A program made the translations under genes and the position numbers. 64,000 nt of DNA from Crocinitomicaceae bacterium. GTDB taxonomy: Bacteria; Bacteroidota; Bacteroidia; Flavobacteriales_D; Crocinitomicaceae. The notes under the pieces were generated by a model. It had not been told where the DNA came from and ran no database searches. It was given only the letters and a program-made list of their open reading frames with translations. Below are positions 33,222 to 43,208 of the stretch, piece by piece. The stretch is from contig JACJYW010000003.1 in NCBI GenBank assembly GCA_020635955.1, positions 713,975 through 777,974 on the forward strand. Reading direction: 5' to 3'. The stretch's first letter is position 1. Each line of letters starts with the position of its first letter.

Positions 33222-36200
33222 TTAGTTATCAGTGATTTGTAAAATTTTCAATGCCTTTTCAACTGTAATGCGATCATATTTATGGAATGCCACAATCTTA
33301 GCATTAGTAAAGCCTTTCTCTCTCAATCTATCTCTTTCTTCTTTGGCTTTATAGTAGTCATAAATGTTCTCTGTAAAGAATACTAATTCTTCATCAAACG
33401 TTTCTTCTCTCAAGATGTTCTCATCATCATTCTTGAACAACAAGTTACTGAATTCAGTCGGAATTTCCTTGTAAAATCTATCCAGCTCAACATGGAAATA
33501 AATGGCTTCTTTGTTATAGATATAAGGATCTGCATCTACCCCTTCATGACTGTCATACGTTTGTAGTTTACCAATTGCTTCACCATTCATGATCTTTTCA
33601 GCCTGTAGGAATGGAATAGCATCATATTGATAGTAAGAAACGATCTGCATTTCTTCAAATCCTAGTTCAACGAACTCAGCCAAACGTTCTTCAACATCAT
33701 CCAGGTTTTTCATTTTTGATGAGAGTAAGTAGGTATTTCCTTCAATATCTTCCTCAGTTTCGATCAAATCGTCACTTTGTAGCATGATGGTAGCGTATTC
33801 ACCAGGAATCTCACCCTCAAATTTGCCTAGTAAAATTCTGAAGAAAACACCATCTGCATAATAGGTTACCTGATCTTCAACTACTTCCTCTGGCTGAACC
33901 GAAACGATATAAGAATCTTTGAATCCCTTTTTGATCATGGCATCTTTAACCGACTCTGCACCCGTTTTTGAATCATAGGTTCCAACGAAATACAATACAT
34001 TATCCTTGAGATCAGACACAGATAGTATTCCTTCATTTTGGTTGTTCAACAAAAGATCCAAAAAATCAACTGGGACTTCACCCTGAAAGAATCCGAGATT
34101 AATTCTATACGGAGGTCCTTTATCTTCTCTTGACAAATTGAAAATCTGACTATCCGCTTCAAAAGTTTCATTTCCGCCATCTGTTGTTTGAGAACCACCG
34201 TCAGTAGTTTGTGTTCCACCATCAGTTGTTTGCGTACCACCATCAGTGGTTTGTGAACCACCATCAGTGGTTTGTGAGCCATCATCAGTGGTTTGTGAAC
34301 CGCCGGCAGATACATCTGAACCTCCACCAAAGTTCGCTTCAGCATTTGATCCCTGATTGTATAAAGCAGATGACCCCTGCTCTTGAAGTATTTTGTTTGC
34401 CTCATCAATAGTAATACGTTCACCATTAAAATATGCTGTAACAAATGCATCCTGAACACCCACTCCAATGATCTGATTCTTTCTAACTGTTGCTGATTCT
34501 ACAGAAGTGAACATACCTGTTGAATATCTGATGGTACCATTCGGCAATCTTTGACTGTTCAATGGTTGAATATTAAATAACACTGCTGGTTTAACTGGTT
34601 TAGAATAAACCCCTATCTGAACTGTAAAGAACAAACCTTTAACGATCTCTACTTGTGTAGCTTTTGCTGCAGTTGGATCATTATAATAATTTGCCAGTTG
34701 TTGTTCCTGCGTATTGTTTGGACGAATTACATCATTGCCATTGTTGGTATTGTTATTCGTGTTATTGTTCGTGTTGTTATTAGTGTTGTTGTTTGTGTTG
34801 TTGTTTGTGTTGTTGTTTGTGTTGTTGTTCGTGTTGTTGTTCGTGTTGTTGTTTGTGTTGTTGTTCGTGTTGTTGTTTGTGTTGTTGTTCGTGTTGTTGT
34901 TCGTGTTGTTTGTAGCAAAGGATTCCTGTCCAACAGTACCCTCACATTTAATTCTACCAGCTTCAATTTCTCTCGCCTCAGCAATAGTAATTCTCTCTCC
35001 ATTACAGTAAGCCACAACGAATGCATCATTATATCCTCTACCTTTGATCAATCCACGTGCATCATTAGCAGAAGCTTCTTTGGTGAAATACCCCACCATA
35101 TATCTGGTGATACCATCACTGATCTTTTGACCAGATATTGGTGCAAATTCTTTGAAGTGATCTTGTGGTAATGGTTTTCTAAAAGCTCCAACCTGAACTT
35201 TATAGACTAATCCATTCGTTTTTTGGTCAACCGGAATCTGGTTGTTTTCATTGTAAACAGGGTTATCAGTTGTTTTAAAGATATCGTTTGTTACAACCGT
35301 TGGCGCTTTATAATAAGCATCTTCAGCAGAAACAGTCTCTACTTTATCTTGCGGAACCACATTGTCATCTGCCATTGCAATAAAGTCATCTTTCACTTTA
35401 TCTCCTGCACGATCAAGAATATTGTTGGCATCTGCCAAATCACTCATGGCAGCATCTTTATATTTCTTTTGCTCTTTGGTCAGATCATCTATTTGATCCT
35501 GGATCTTTTGAACCTCTGGATCATTCAATGCTGCATCCGTAGGGTCTCCACTGCCCTGATAGTTTACTACAGCCATTTTGATCTTGCGTTTCTGTTCTTG
35601 CTGCAACTGCTCGATCTTTTCTCCTATTTCATCTGCTTTGTCTAAATTTTCCTGAGCAGACTTATTGGCCTCATAGAACTCTTTGTAATCTTTATCAGTA
35701 GCGAGATCTTTCTTAGTTGCATCATCCACCGTTTTATCTGATTTATCCAATTGAACGGCTGAAACCTGATCTTCTTGCGCTTTGATCTGATCTCCTTTTT
35801 CTCTAATATCATTTGCCTCTACTCTAAGTTCACTTGCTTGTTGATCCAGTTTATTCGCTTCATTGACTATTGCTTCTTTGTATTTTTTCTTAACGGTGTT
35901 TGCACTGTCTCTCAACTCATTGGCTCTATCTGCCAGACCATTTGCCTGTAATTCAAGATCCTCTGCCTGTTTGTAATACTGATTAGACAATCTGTCTTCT
36001 TGATCTTCAGGAACCTCCGTGATCACAGGTTCTCTATCCTGATTCAGTTTGTTCACCACTCTAGCTGTTTTGAAGGTTCTTCCCGCATTTTCAACCAGAT
36101 CATTTGCCTGTTCTTCTTTAGCAACAGCTTGCTTTAACAGATCATTCTTTTTAGTTGGATCACTTTCTTTAGCAGCCTGATTTCTTAGATCATCTGCCTC

Positions 36201-39200
36201 ATCCATCAATTGATCAGCCTTTTTGATATCCTGATTGGCCTTTTGTACATCCGGATCTGTGCTACTATGTGCAGAGACTAAAGCTCCTTCAGCATCAGTA
36301 GTTTGCTTGTTCTCTTTATACTCCGCATCATTAGCCGTTCCTAAATTGGTCATCAGGTCATTCTCCAATTTGGCTTTCTTCAATTCCAGTTTATCGATCT
36401 GACTTTGGATCTTACCTTTTTCTTTAGGATCATCCGTATTTTCCTGATCATTCTTCAAATCTTTGATCAAGTTCTCAATTGACTTGATATTCTCAATGTT
36501 CGATTGATTTGCATTAATTACATTCTGCGCCTCTGTTGAATTGTAGTCATCTGAGTTGACATTAGATGGCTGTCGCGTTTGATTTCCTGCCTGATCTGAA
36601 GTTCCTCCCCCTGATAGCAATTCATTATTACCTGCAATCTCAGCTCTCTTAGCCTCTTTTAATTCTTCAAGTTTTTCAATCTCAAGTGAGATCACATCAT
36701 TCAACTCAGGATTCTCTTCCCATTCCTCTTGCAATGATTCAATTTTCTTATCGATTGCTCTAATAAGTTCTTCATTCAATTCATTTTCTCCTACTAATTT
36801 ATCTTGTTCAGAAATGCTTGAATTACTTCTCAATTCAGCCATATCCGGCTCATAGTTTGACATTAATGAAGCAATAGTAATTGGAGGACGTTTGCCTGAA
36901 GGATCTAATTTGTATAGAGAAGCTTCGATCTCTGATTCCTTTGCGGATTTCATACTACTCAAAGCGTTTATTCTATCATCAATTTTTGATGCAAAATCCG
37001 AATTTGAAGACCTCAATCCATTCAATCTGCTAATTTCCTTATCGATCTTGTTGATCAGATCTTTATTCAAATCTATTTTAGCTTGTTCCTTGGTACGATC
37101 ATCTTGCTGTGACAAATTGATATTGTCCATATCATTTGAATATCCTGAACGAATATCATCCGGTGTAGGAGAAGTATTCAGGTTTGCCAGATCATTCTGG
37201 TTGGTGGTATTGTTATTATTGTTGTTATTGTTAGCGGTTGATGAGGCATTATCTATGATATTCTGACTTTGAGAGATCTCATTTTCCTTAGCAGAACGCA
37301 TATTGTTCAATGCTCCAATTCGGCTATCAATTTTTCCGGCAAAGTCAGGATTACTGCTCTTCAGGTTATTCAATTTATTGATCTCCTGATCGATCTTATT
37401 GATCAGATCACGGTTCAAATTGATCTTTTGTTTTTCTCTATCTACATTGCTTAGGTCAGAGTTTAACTTGATCTGATCCATCTCATCTGAATAACCAGGT
37501 CTAATATCATCCACTTTAGGAGTAGTGTTCAAATTGGCCAGATCATTCTGATTCGTGGTATTGTTATTATTGTTGCTATTATTAGCGGTTGATGAGGCAT
37601 TATCAATAATATTCTGGCTCTTAGAAATGTCATTTTCTTTAGCAGAACGCATGTTTTTCAGTGCATTGATCCTGTTGTCTATCTTAGTTGCGTAATCCGG
37701 ATTGCTACCTCTTAAATTGTTCAGTTTTTCGATCTCATTATCTATGTTATTGATCAGATCTCTGTTCAGATTGATCTTTTGCTTTTCTCTATCCACATCA
37801 TTCAGATCTGAATTCAGTTTGATATTATCCATTTCATCTGAATAGCCTGAGCGTATATCATCAGCTGTAGGACTCTCAGACATTGCAGCCAGATCATCAT
37901 TTGTACGAACATTGTTATTGTTATTCGAATTGTTACCATTATTTCCGTTGTTATTGGCAACATTATTTGCATTATCGATCTTTCTTTGACTGTCAGCTAT
38001 TTCATTTTGTTTAGCCGATTTAATGTTGTTCAATGCATTGATACGTTGATCAATTTTTGCCGACAGATCCGGATTTGCAGATTTAGATTTATTCAATTTG
38101 TTGATCTCCTGGTCAATTTTACTGATCAGATCGTTATTCAGATCAATTTTCTGACCTTCTCTATCCTGAACTGTTAAATTGCCATTTGACTGGATGTTAT
38201 CCATCTTTGGTTGGTATTCAGGCATTATATCAGAGATAGAAGGCGAAGTGTTTATGTTTTGCAGATCCTGAGTTGAATAAGGTTGTACTGAATCATTGGC
38301 TGAATTGATCTTGCTTTGACTATTTTCAATTTCATCTTCTTTAGCCGATTTCATGATCTTCAAAGCATTGATTCTATTATCAATTTTTGAAGCATAAGCA
38401 GGATTCGAAGATTTCAGGTTATTCAAATTATTGATCTCCTGATCTATTTTGTTGATCAGATCATTGTTCAGGCTGATCTTTCTATTCTCTTTTTCAACAA
38501 TTCCAAGGTCTGAATTCAAAGCAATCTGATCCATTTGATCTGAATATCCTGGTCTTATGTCATCCTCAGATGGGTTCTCTTTCAGATTAGCCAGATCACT
38601 GCTGTTCGTACCATTGCTATTCGTATTGTTGTTATTTGAATTGTTACCGTTGTTATTGGCAACATCATTGGCATTATTGATCTTTCTCTGACTATCTGAG
38701 ATATCATTCTCCTTAGCATTTTTGATATTATTCAAAGCATTGATACGACTATCTATCTTAGCTGTCATATCCGGATGATCTTCTTTTGACTTATTCAGTT
38801 TTTCAATTTCCTGATCTATCTTATTGACCAAAGAACGATTCAAATCAATTTTATCCTGCTCTCTATCCTGAACTGATGAAGATGTATTGCTGTTGATATT
38901 ATCCATCTTAGCCTGATAATCCGGCATGATCTCCGCAATTGAAGGAGAAGTGCTTAAGTTCTGAAGCTCCTGATCAGTGTATGACTCTACCACTCCACCT
39001 TTATTAACAATATCTCTGCTATTATTGATCTCGCCTTGTTTCTCAGACTTAATGTTATTCAAGCCGTTGATGCGCTTATCTATATCCGTTGAAAGATCAG
39101 GACGGCTATTCTTTAAATTGTTCAAAGAGCTGATCTCATTATCAATTTTAATGATCAGCTTTTCATTGATAGCAATGCGTTGTTTTTCCTTTTCAACAGT

Positions 39201-42200
39201 AGGATCACTTTTCAGATCAATTCCATTCATTTGAGAATTGTAATCAGGCATGATCTCAGTTATCGTAGGATCTGTATCTATGGTAATGTTCTCTTGTGGT
39301 TGAACCAGAGCTACATCAGGATTTTTCTCGATCTTCTCTTTCAAATTGGTCAAGCCATCTTTTTCCCCTTGCAATTTGGTATTGTTAGGATCTTCAAGTA
39401 AGGCATTATCCAATTCGTTCAATCGTTTATTAATGTCTTCAACGGTTTCTTCATTCAGATCTTTGATCGCTTCTTTCTTATCTTTAGGATCAGTGATCTG
39501 TCCGATCTCATTCATTCTGTTTTGGTAATTACCGTTAACATCTGAAACGTCTGCCACTAATTCGTTTGATTCTACCTTAGGATTCTGCTCTAGCCACTTC
39601 GTATTCTCTACGATCTTTTTGTTCACCTCATCATCCAGCTTCTTCAGATTTTCAATACGTTTCTTAACGTCTTTGTTGCCCTGATCATCTGCCAGGATAT
39701 CCTCCAATTGTTTAATCTCATTTCTGATCAGTGAACTCAATTGTTTATCCAGTTTGATCTCTGCACCACGTTTCTCATGTTCATCTGTCATAGCAAGGAT
39801 CTCTCCTTCCTTATCAATGTAATTTTTAATGAACTGATCTTTGGATACTTTAGGATCGATATTTTCAGGATCAACTGTTACCGGATCAACCAATGGACTG
39901 GTAATATTCTTTTCCAAGTCATCCTTGAATTCTACCAGTTCATCCAATTCTTTCTTTGCATTGCTGTTATTCGGATCATCTTCCAAAACAGCCTCTAGTT
40001 CCTGAATTTTCTCATTTGTTTTCTCAAGGATCTGATTGTTCAGATTCTTCATTTGGTTGTTACGATCATTCTCATCTGTGATCTGAGAGATATCATTCAC
40101 CTTATTTTGATAATCTGAATCAAGATCAGTTACAATGTCATCTGTCTCACGAACGGCCGAACCATTATCAGCCAACCATTGTTTATCCTTATTAATATCC
40201 TTATCGATCTCTTCTTCTAAAACTTCAAGATTTTTCAAACGATCTTTGATGTTCTGATTGTCCGGATATTCTTCCAGCATTTTATTGAGCTTATTCTTCT
40301 CATCCTGGATCTCATCTTTGATCTCTTCATTCAATTTGAGATTAGCCAATGTTTTATCATTCGGGTCAGTGATACCATTTATAGCGTTCTTTCTACCTGA
40401 ATAGTCATCAATGATCTCATCCTTATTGACATTAGGATTGATATCCTTAGGATCTTCCACCACATCAAATTCTCTGATCTTTTTATCCTTCAGGTTTTCC
40501 CATTCCTCAATTTCCTTTAAAATAGGTCCTTGTTTATCAGGTGCCGTAGTGTTTAACTGATCACGAAGATCCTTGATTTCCTTGTCAATGGCTTCTGTCC
40601 ACTGATCCAATGAATAAGCTTTACGCGTTTCGTCAGATGCAAAAACATCTACTTTGCTTCCAGCACCTTTATCCTTCAAAGTTTTGTCAATTAACTCAAC
40701 GTTATCTGATAGATCATTTGATTTTACATTATTAGAGATCTGAGATTTTTCAGCATCAGATAAATTGTTGCTATAGGTAGAATTTTTCAAGTTATCATCT
40801 GACACCTGCTCTGCTACATTAGTAAGATCTCCAGATCCTGATCCAGACAATTCATCATATTGTTTTTGTTTTGAATTGATCTGATCATTCAGAGCATTGA
40901 TGTCTGACTCCAGCTTAATGATTTCAATTTCAATCTTTTCCTGATCTTTTTTCTTAGCATCAGCATACTTTTTATCCAGTATTTTCTTTTGATCTGAAAG
41001 CTCCTGACGCTCATTGGTCAACTCTACTATATCTGCATTGATCTTGGTAGCTTCCTTGAATTCTGTATTCTTTTCTTTCAGGATCTCTTCTGTCTTGCTC
41101 ATTTTAGGATCCTTAACTACAACGTGCTCAGCAAAGAATTCTTTATTGTCATTTACAGTAGCAGCCAATGCAGGGCGATCTTCATCATCCACTTTCTTAA
41201 CTTCTTCCAATACCTTCTTGGCATCTTTAAGATCTTTATCTTTCTCAACAATTTCCTGATCTATTTTTTGTCCCAGTTTTACCAAATTTTGGGCATCCTC
41301 ATTGAGGTCTTCCACTTGCTTGTTCAGCTCGTATGCTTCCTGATATAATTTCTTCTGCTCAGCAGGATCAGTAGACTTATCCGCCTGATCGATCAATTTA
41401 TTTACTTCGATCATTTTTTCATTGGCTTGTTCACTCTTCTCTTCTGCCAGATTATAGGCAATATTTGCCTCCTCCTGATCTTCTTTCAAATTAGCTTCCA
41501 GGTCTTCTACTTTCTCTTCCAAAATGTGCTCAACATCATCTTGAGTAGCATAAGGGTCCATTCCATTCTCTACAAATACCTGATCCAATTTTTGAGTTGC
41601 ATCTAAGGAATCAAGATTGAAATTCTCTGAATTTGGATTTAGCAATGCCAATTCGCGATAGATCTCTGCCATAACAGTAACAGGATCATCAAATTCTTCT
41701 TCAAACAAGTTATCGATTTGAATAACCTGTTCACCAGAATCATCTCTTAATAAAGTGATCTTTTGTTTGAGTGGACGCAATTCTCTGAGCATTGGAACTT
41801 CTACAACGGCATAGTGCGTTACGTCACTTCCCTTCACGGTCATGAAATACTTGTACTTTCCACCTTTTGGGAAGGAAATAAAGTAATCTCCATTATTGGC
41901 TTTTGAGTTGTACGTTCCAATTTGTCTTCCTGAATTGAAGTCTTCAATAACAATGTTTATCTCTTTATTTGACGATACAATTGAGTTGTTGAAATTCCCT
42001 TTAATAGCGGCAATTTGCATTGGGATACGCTCAACTCTCACCTCATACACAAAGATCTTTCCAGCTTGAGATTCACGTCTGGACGCAAAAAAGGCCACTC
42101 TGCCTAAAGAGTCGACCACATAAAGCATATCGTCATCTGGAGATGAAATGGCAAAATCCATATTCTCAGGTGTTCCAAATCCATCTGTTTTAGGATCATA

Positions 42201-43061
42201 TGGTGCCCTGAACACATCATAGCCTCCCATTGAATTATGGCCTTTGGAACAGAAGTACAGATACTTTCCATTTGGATCCATGTAAGCATAATCTTCATCC
42301 AGATCAGTGTTCACCTGGCCACGTACCTTGGAAGGCATTGAATAGGTTCCATCAGGCAATTTCTTTTTCTGGTAGATATCCAACCCAGATGAACCATCTT
42401 CACCGTAAGATGAATAGAATACATTAGGGGAATTAGCCGGGAAATGGATCACGGCTCTGTGGCCTACTTTCTTATCGTATTTTGTACCAAACTGATCTGT
42501 TACGAGAATGGTACCTCCTATATTACTCAGGTCATAGAGATCGTAGAAAGATTCTTCTTTGATCTCTTTCTTTTCCATAACGATCATATCCGTTACGTCA
42601 GAGAGCAACTTTCTACCATACTTACATCCATTCAGCTGAGCATCTACATTAAATTCTTTCAACTGACTGGTAGAAGCCTGTTCCTTAAATTTAGTGTAAT
42701 ACGTCTCTGCCTCTTTGAACTGATAATTAAGGTGATATGCCCTACCCAGGAAATAATAAGCCCGTTTGTCAATACTTGGACTTTTTACAGAATAGTCGAG
42801 ATATCGAATTGCTTCGCTTTTGTTGTGAGATGAGAAGAGCAAGCAGGTTCCGTAACGGAAGTTGACATCATGATCCCTGGGTTGGTAAGTGAGTACCTCA
42901 GAGTATAGTTTTGTTGCATCAATATAAAGACCGGCCTCAAACAGTTCATCTGCTTGTTTCCTCTTCTCCTCAATAGTTTGGGAAAAGGAGATACCACCCC
43001 ATAATAGGAGCAGCATCAAAACTGGTATTGACCTTAAATTTATTCTCACAACAAATACCAT
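33222..43061 (-). CDS. giant exported repeat protein (TPR, PD40-like, coiled-coil repeats, SPOR-like modules), function unknown
   Basis: The 3279-aa protein starts with a signal peptide (SIPVLMLLLLWGGISFSQ). It then shows TPR units to about residue 150, a PD40/WD40-like propeller (SSGLDIYQKKKL; DEDYAYMDPNGKYLYFCSKG) to about 350, a carboxypeptidase-regulatory-like domain (VSSNKEINIVIEDFNSGRQIG), and long charged coiled coils. About twelve tandem modules of roughly 100 residues (about 870-2100) follow, with signatures such as ADDIRSGYSDEMDNI and KIDxRINALNNIKSAKE. Near the C-terminus are five SPOR-like beta modules of about 80-100 residues (KVQVGAFRKP; TVQIGVYSKP; RINLGFFQGE; RILLGKFEGE; HVELDRFYKE), split by Asn/Thr and Thr/Asp/Gly linkers. 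The TPR-PD40-CRD start resembles PorE/SprE-type gliding and T9SS proteins. The order suggests a long periplasmic spanner, which is inference. Confidence 0.85.
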   Translation of the reverse strand: MVFVVRINLRSIPVLMLLLLWGGISFSQTIEEKRKQADELFEAGLYIDATKLYSEVLTYQPRDHDVNFRYGTCLLFSSHNKSEAIRYLDYSVKSPSIDKRAYYFLGRAYHLNYQFKEAETYYTKFKEQASTSQLKEFNVDAQLNGCKYGRKLLSDVTDMIVMEKKEIKEESFYDLYDLSNIGGTILVTDQFGTKYDKKVGHRAVIHFPANSPNVFYSSYGEDGSSGLDIYQKKKLPDGTYSMPSKVRGQVNTDLDEDYAYMDPNGKYLYFCSKGHNSMGGYDVFRAPYDPKTDGFGTPENMDFAISSPDDDMLYVVDSLGRVAFFASRRESQAGKIFVYEVRVERIPMQIAAIKGNFNNSIVSSNKEINIVIEDFNSGRQIGTYNSKANNGDYFISFPKGGKYKYFMTVKGSDVTHYAVVEVPMLRELRPLKQKITLLRDDSGEQVIQIDNLFEEEFDDPVTVMAEIYRELALLNPNSENFNLDSLDATQKLDQVFVENGMDPYATQDDVEHILEEKVEDLEANLKEDQEEANIAYNLAEEKSEQANEKMIEVNKLIDQADKSTDPAEQKKLYQEAYELNKQVEDLNEDAQNLVKLGQKIDQEIVEKDKDLKDAKKVLEEVKKVDDEDRPALAATVNDNKEFFAEHVVVKDPKMSKTEEILKEKNTEFKEATKINADIVELTNERQELSDQKKILDKKYADAKKKDQEKIEIEIIKLESDINALNDQINSKQKQYDELSGSGSGDLTNVAEQVSDDNLKNSTYSNNLSDAEKSQISNNVKSNDLSDNVELIDKTLKDKGAGSKVDVFASDETRKAYSLDQWTEAIDKEIKDLRDQLNTTAPDKQGPILKEIEEWENLKDKKIREFDVVEDPKDINPNVNKDEIIDDYSGRKNAINGITDPNDKTLANLKLNEEIKDEIQDEKNKLNKMLEEYPDNQNIKDRLKNLEVLEEEIDKDINKDKQWLADNGSAVRETDDIVTDLDSDYQNKVNDISQITDENDRNNQMKNLNNQILEKTNEKIQELEAVLEDDPNNSNAKKELDELVEFKDDLEKNITSPLVDPVTVDPENIDPKVSKDQFIKNYIDKEGEILAMTDEHEKRGAEIKLDKQLSSLIRNEIKQLEDILADDQGNKDVKKRIENLKKLDDEVNKKIVENTKWLEQNPKVESNELVADVSDVNGNYQNRMNEIGQITDPKDKKEAIKDLNEETVEDINKRLNELDNALLEDPNNTKLQGEKDGLTNLKEKIEKNPDVALVQPQENITIDTDPTITEIMPDYNSQMNGIDLKSDPTVEKEKQRIAINEKLIIKIDNEISSLNNLKNSRPDLSTDIDKRINGLNNIKSEKQGEINNSRDIVNKGGVVESYTDQELQNLSTSPSIAEIMPDYQAKMDNINSNTSSSVQDREQDKIDLNRSLVNKIDQEIEKLNKSKEDHPDMTAKIDSRINALNNIKNAKENDISDSQRKINNANDVANNNGNNSNNNNTNSNGTNSSDLANLKENPSEDDIRPGYSDQMDQIALNSDLGIVEKENRKISLNNDLINKIDQEINNLNNLKSSNPAYASKIDNRINALKIMKSAKEDEIENSQSKINSANDSVQPYSTQDLQNINTSPSISDIMPEYQPKMDNIQSNGNLTVQDREGQKIDLNNDLISKIDQEINKLNKSKSANPDLSAKIDQRINALNNIKSAKQNEIADSQRKIDNANNVANNNGNNGNNSNNNNNVRTNDDLAAMSESPTADDIRSGYSDEMDNIKLNSDLNDVDREKQKINLNRDLINNIDNEIEKLNNLRGSNPDYATKIDNRINALKNMRSAKENDISKSQNIIDNASSTANNSNNNNNTTNQNDLANLNTTPKVDDIRPGYSDEMDQIKLNSDLSNVDREKQKINLNRDLINKIDQEINKLNNLKSSNPDFAGKIDSRIGALNNMRSAKENEISQSQNIIDNASSTANNNNNNNNTTNQNDLANLNTSPTPDDIRSGYSNDMDNINLSQQDDRTKEQAKIDLNKDLINKIDKEISRLNGLRSSNSDFASKIDDRINALSSMKSAKESEIEASLYKLDPSGKRPPITIASLMSNYEPDMAELRSNSSISEQDKLVGENELNEELIRAIDKKIESLQEEWEENPELNDVISLEIEKLEELKEAKRAEIAGNNELLSGGGTSDQAGNQTRQPSNVNSDDYNSTEAQNVINANQSNIENIKSIENLIKDLKNDQENTDDPKEKGKIQSQIDKLELKKAKLENDLMTNLGTANDAEYKENKQTTDAEGALVSAHSSTDPDVQKANQDIKKADQLMDEADDLRNQAAKESDPTKKNDLLKQAVAKEEQANDLVENAGRTFKTARVVNKLNQDREPVITEVPEDQEDRLSNQYYKQAEDLELQANGLADRANELRDSANTVKKKYKEAIVNEANKLDQQASELRVEANDIREKGDQIKAQEDQVSAVQLDKSDKTVDDATKKDLATDKDYKEFYEANKSAQENLDKADEIGEKIEQLQQEQKRKIKMAVVNYQGSGDPTDAALNDPEVQKIQDQIDDLTKEQKKYKDAAMSDLADANNILDRAGDKVKDDFIAMADDNVVPQDKVETVSAEDAYYKAPTVVTNDIFKTTDNPVYNENNQIPVDQKTNGLVYKVQVGAFRKPLPQDHFKEFAPISGQKISDGITRYMVGYFTKEASANDARGLIKGRGYNDAFVVAYCNGERITIAEAREIEAGRIKCEGTVGQESFATNNTNNNTNNNTNNNTNNNTNNNTNNNTNNNTNNNTNNNTNNNTNNNTNNNTNNNTNNGNDVIRPNNTQEQQLANYYNDPTAAKATQVEIVKGLFFTVQIGVYSKPVKPAVLFNIQPLNSQRLPNGTIRYSTGMFTSVESATVRKNQIIGVGVQDAFVTAYFNGERITIDEANKILQEQGSSALYNQGSNAEANFGGGSDVSAGGSQTTDDGSQTTDGGSQTTDGGTQTTDGGTQTTDGGSQTTDGGNETFEADSQIFNLSREDKGPPYRINLGFFQGEVPVDFLDLLLNNQNEGILSVSDLKDNVLYFVGTYDSKTGAESVKDAMIKKGFKDSYIVSVQPEEVVEDQVTYYADGVFFRILLGKFEGEIPGEYATIMLQSDDLIETEEDIEGNTYLLSSKMKNLDDVEERLAEFVELGFEEMQIVSYYQYDAIPFLQAEKIMNGEAIGKLQTYDSHEGVDADPYIYNKEAIYFHVELDRFYKEIPTEFSNLLFKNDDENILREETFDEELVFFTENIYDYYKAKEERDRLREKGFTNAKIVAFHKYDRITVEKALKILQITDN
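34175..34300. repeat. 21-bp coding minisatellite (Thr-Thr-Asp-Gly-Gly linker)
   Basis: About six copies of a 21-nt unit encode QTTDGGS/T-type heptapeptides between two SPOR-like modules of the giant protein. It is a flexible linker and probably varies in length between strains by slippage. Confidence 0.75.
34738..34912. repeat. 12-bp coding minisatellite (Asn-Asn-Thr-Asn linker)
   Basis: About fourteen copies of a 12-nt unit (plus strand gttgttcgtgtt and variants, reading NTNN in the gene) form a pure Asn/Thr linker between SPOR-like modules 1 and 2. Long open frames on the opposite strand here are by-products of the repeat. Confidence 0.85.
36850..40450. repeat. tandem ~300-bp coding modules in the giant protein gene
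   Basis: About twelve tandem units of roughly 280-360 bp encode helical modules. The first four or five (40450-39290) are diverged. The later ones (39280-36850) are closely alike and are separated by Asn-rich spacers (NNNNNTTNQ type). The pattern indicates repeated internal duplication. Confidence 0.75.
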
Positions 43062-43208
43062 AGCCCCATGCGCACAGGTACTATTTTAACTTAATACGGA
43101 TTTTTCGGGTAAAAGTTCATTTTTTGCTAAAAATCCGAGCAAATTAGTAAAAAACAAAAGGTTGGTTCAAGGAAATTGTGGTCAATTGAGGTGACTGTGA
43201 AGTAAGAA

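Noticed and set aside
34653..35171. Plus-strand open frame of 172 aa rich in Val/Leu and similar frames over the same repeat
   Set aside because: It is the antisense of the 12-bp Asn/Thr minisatellite in the giant gene. Low-complexity composition alone keeps the frame open.
36850..39280. CRISPR-like regular repeats
   Set aside because: The units are about 300 bp, in frame within one large gene, and there are no short palindromic repeats with unique spacers and no cas genes.
43097..43137. 9-bp inverted repeat CGGATTTTT/AAAAATCCG upstream of the giant gene
   Set aside because: It is AT-rich with a 23-nt loop and no T-tract on the minus strand. It could be chance, so no function is claimed.
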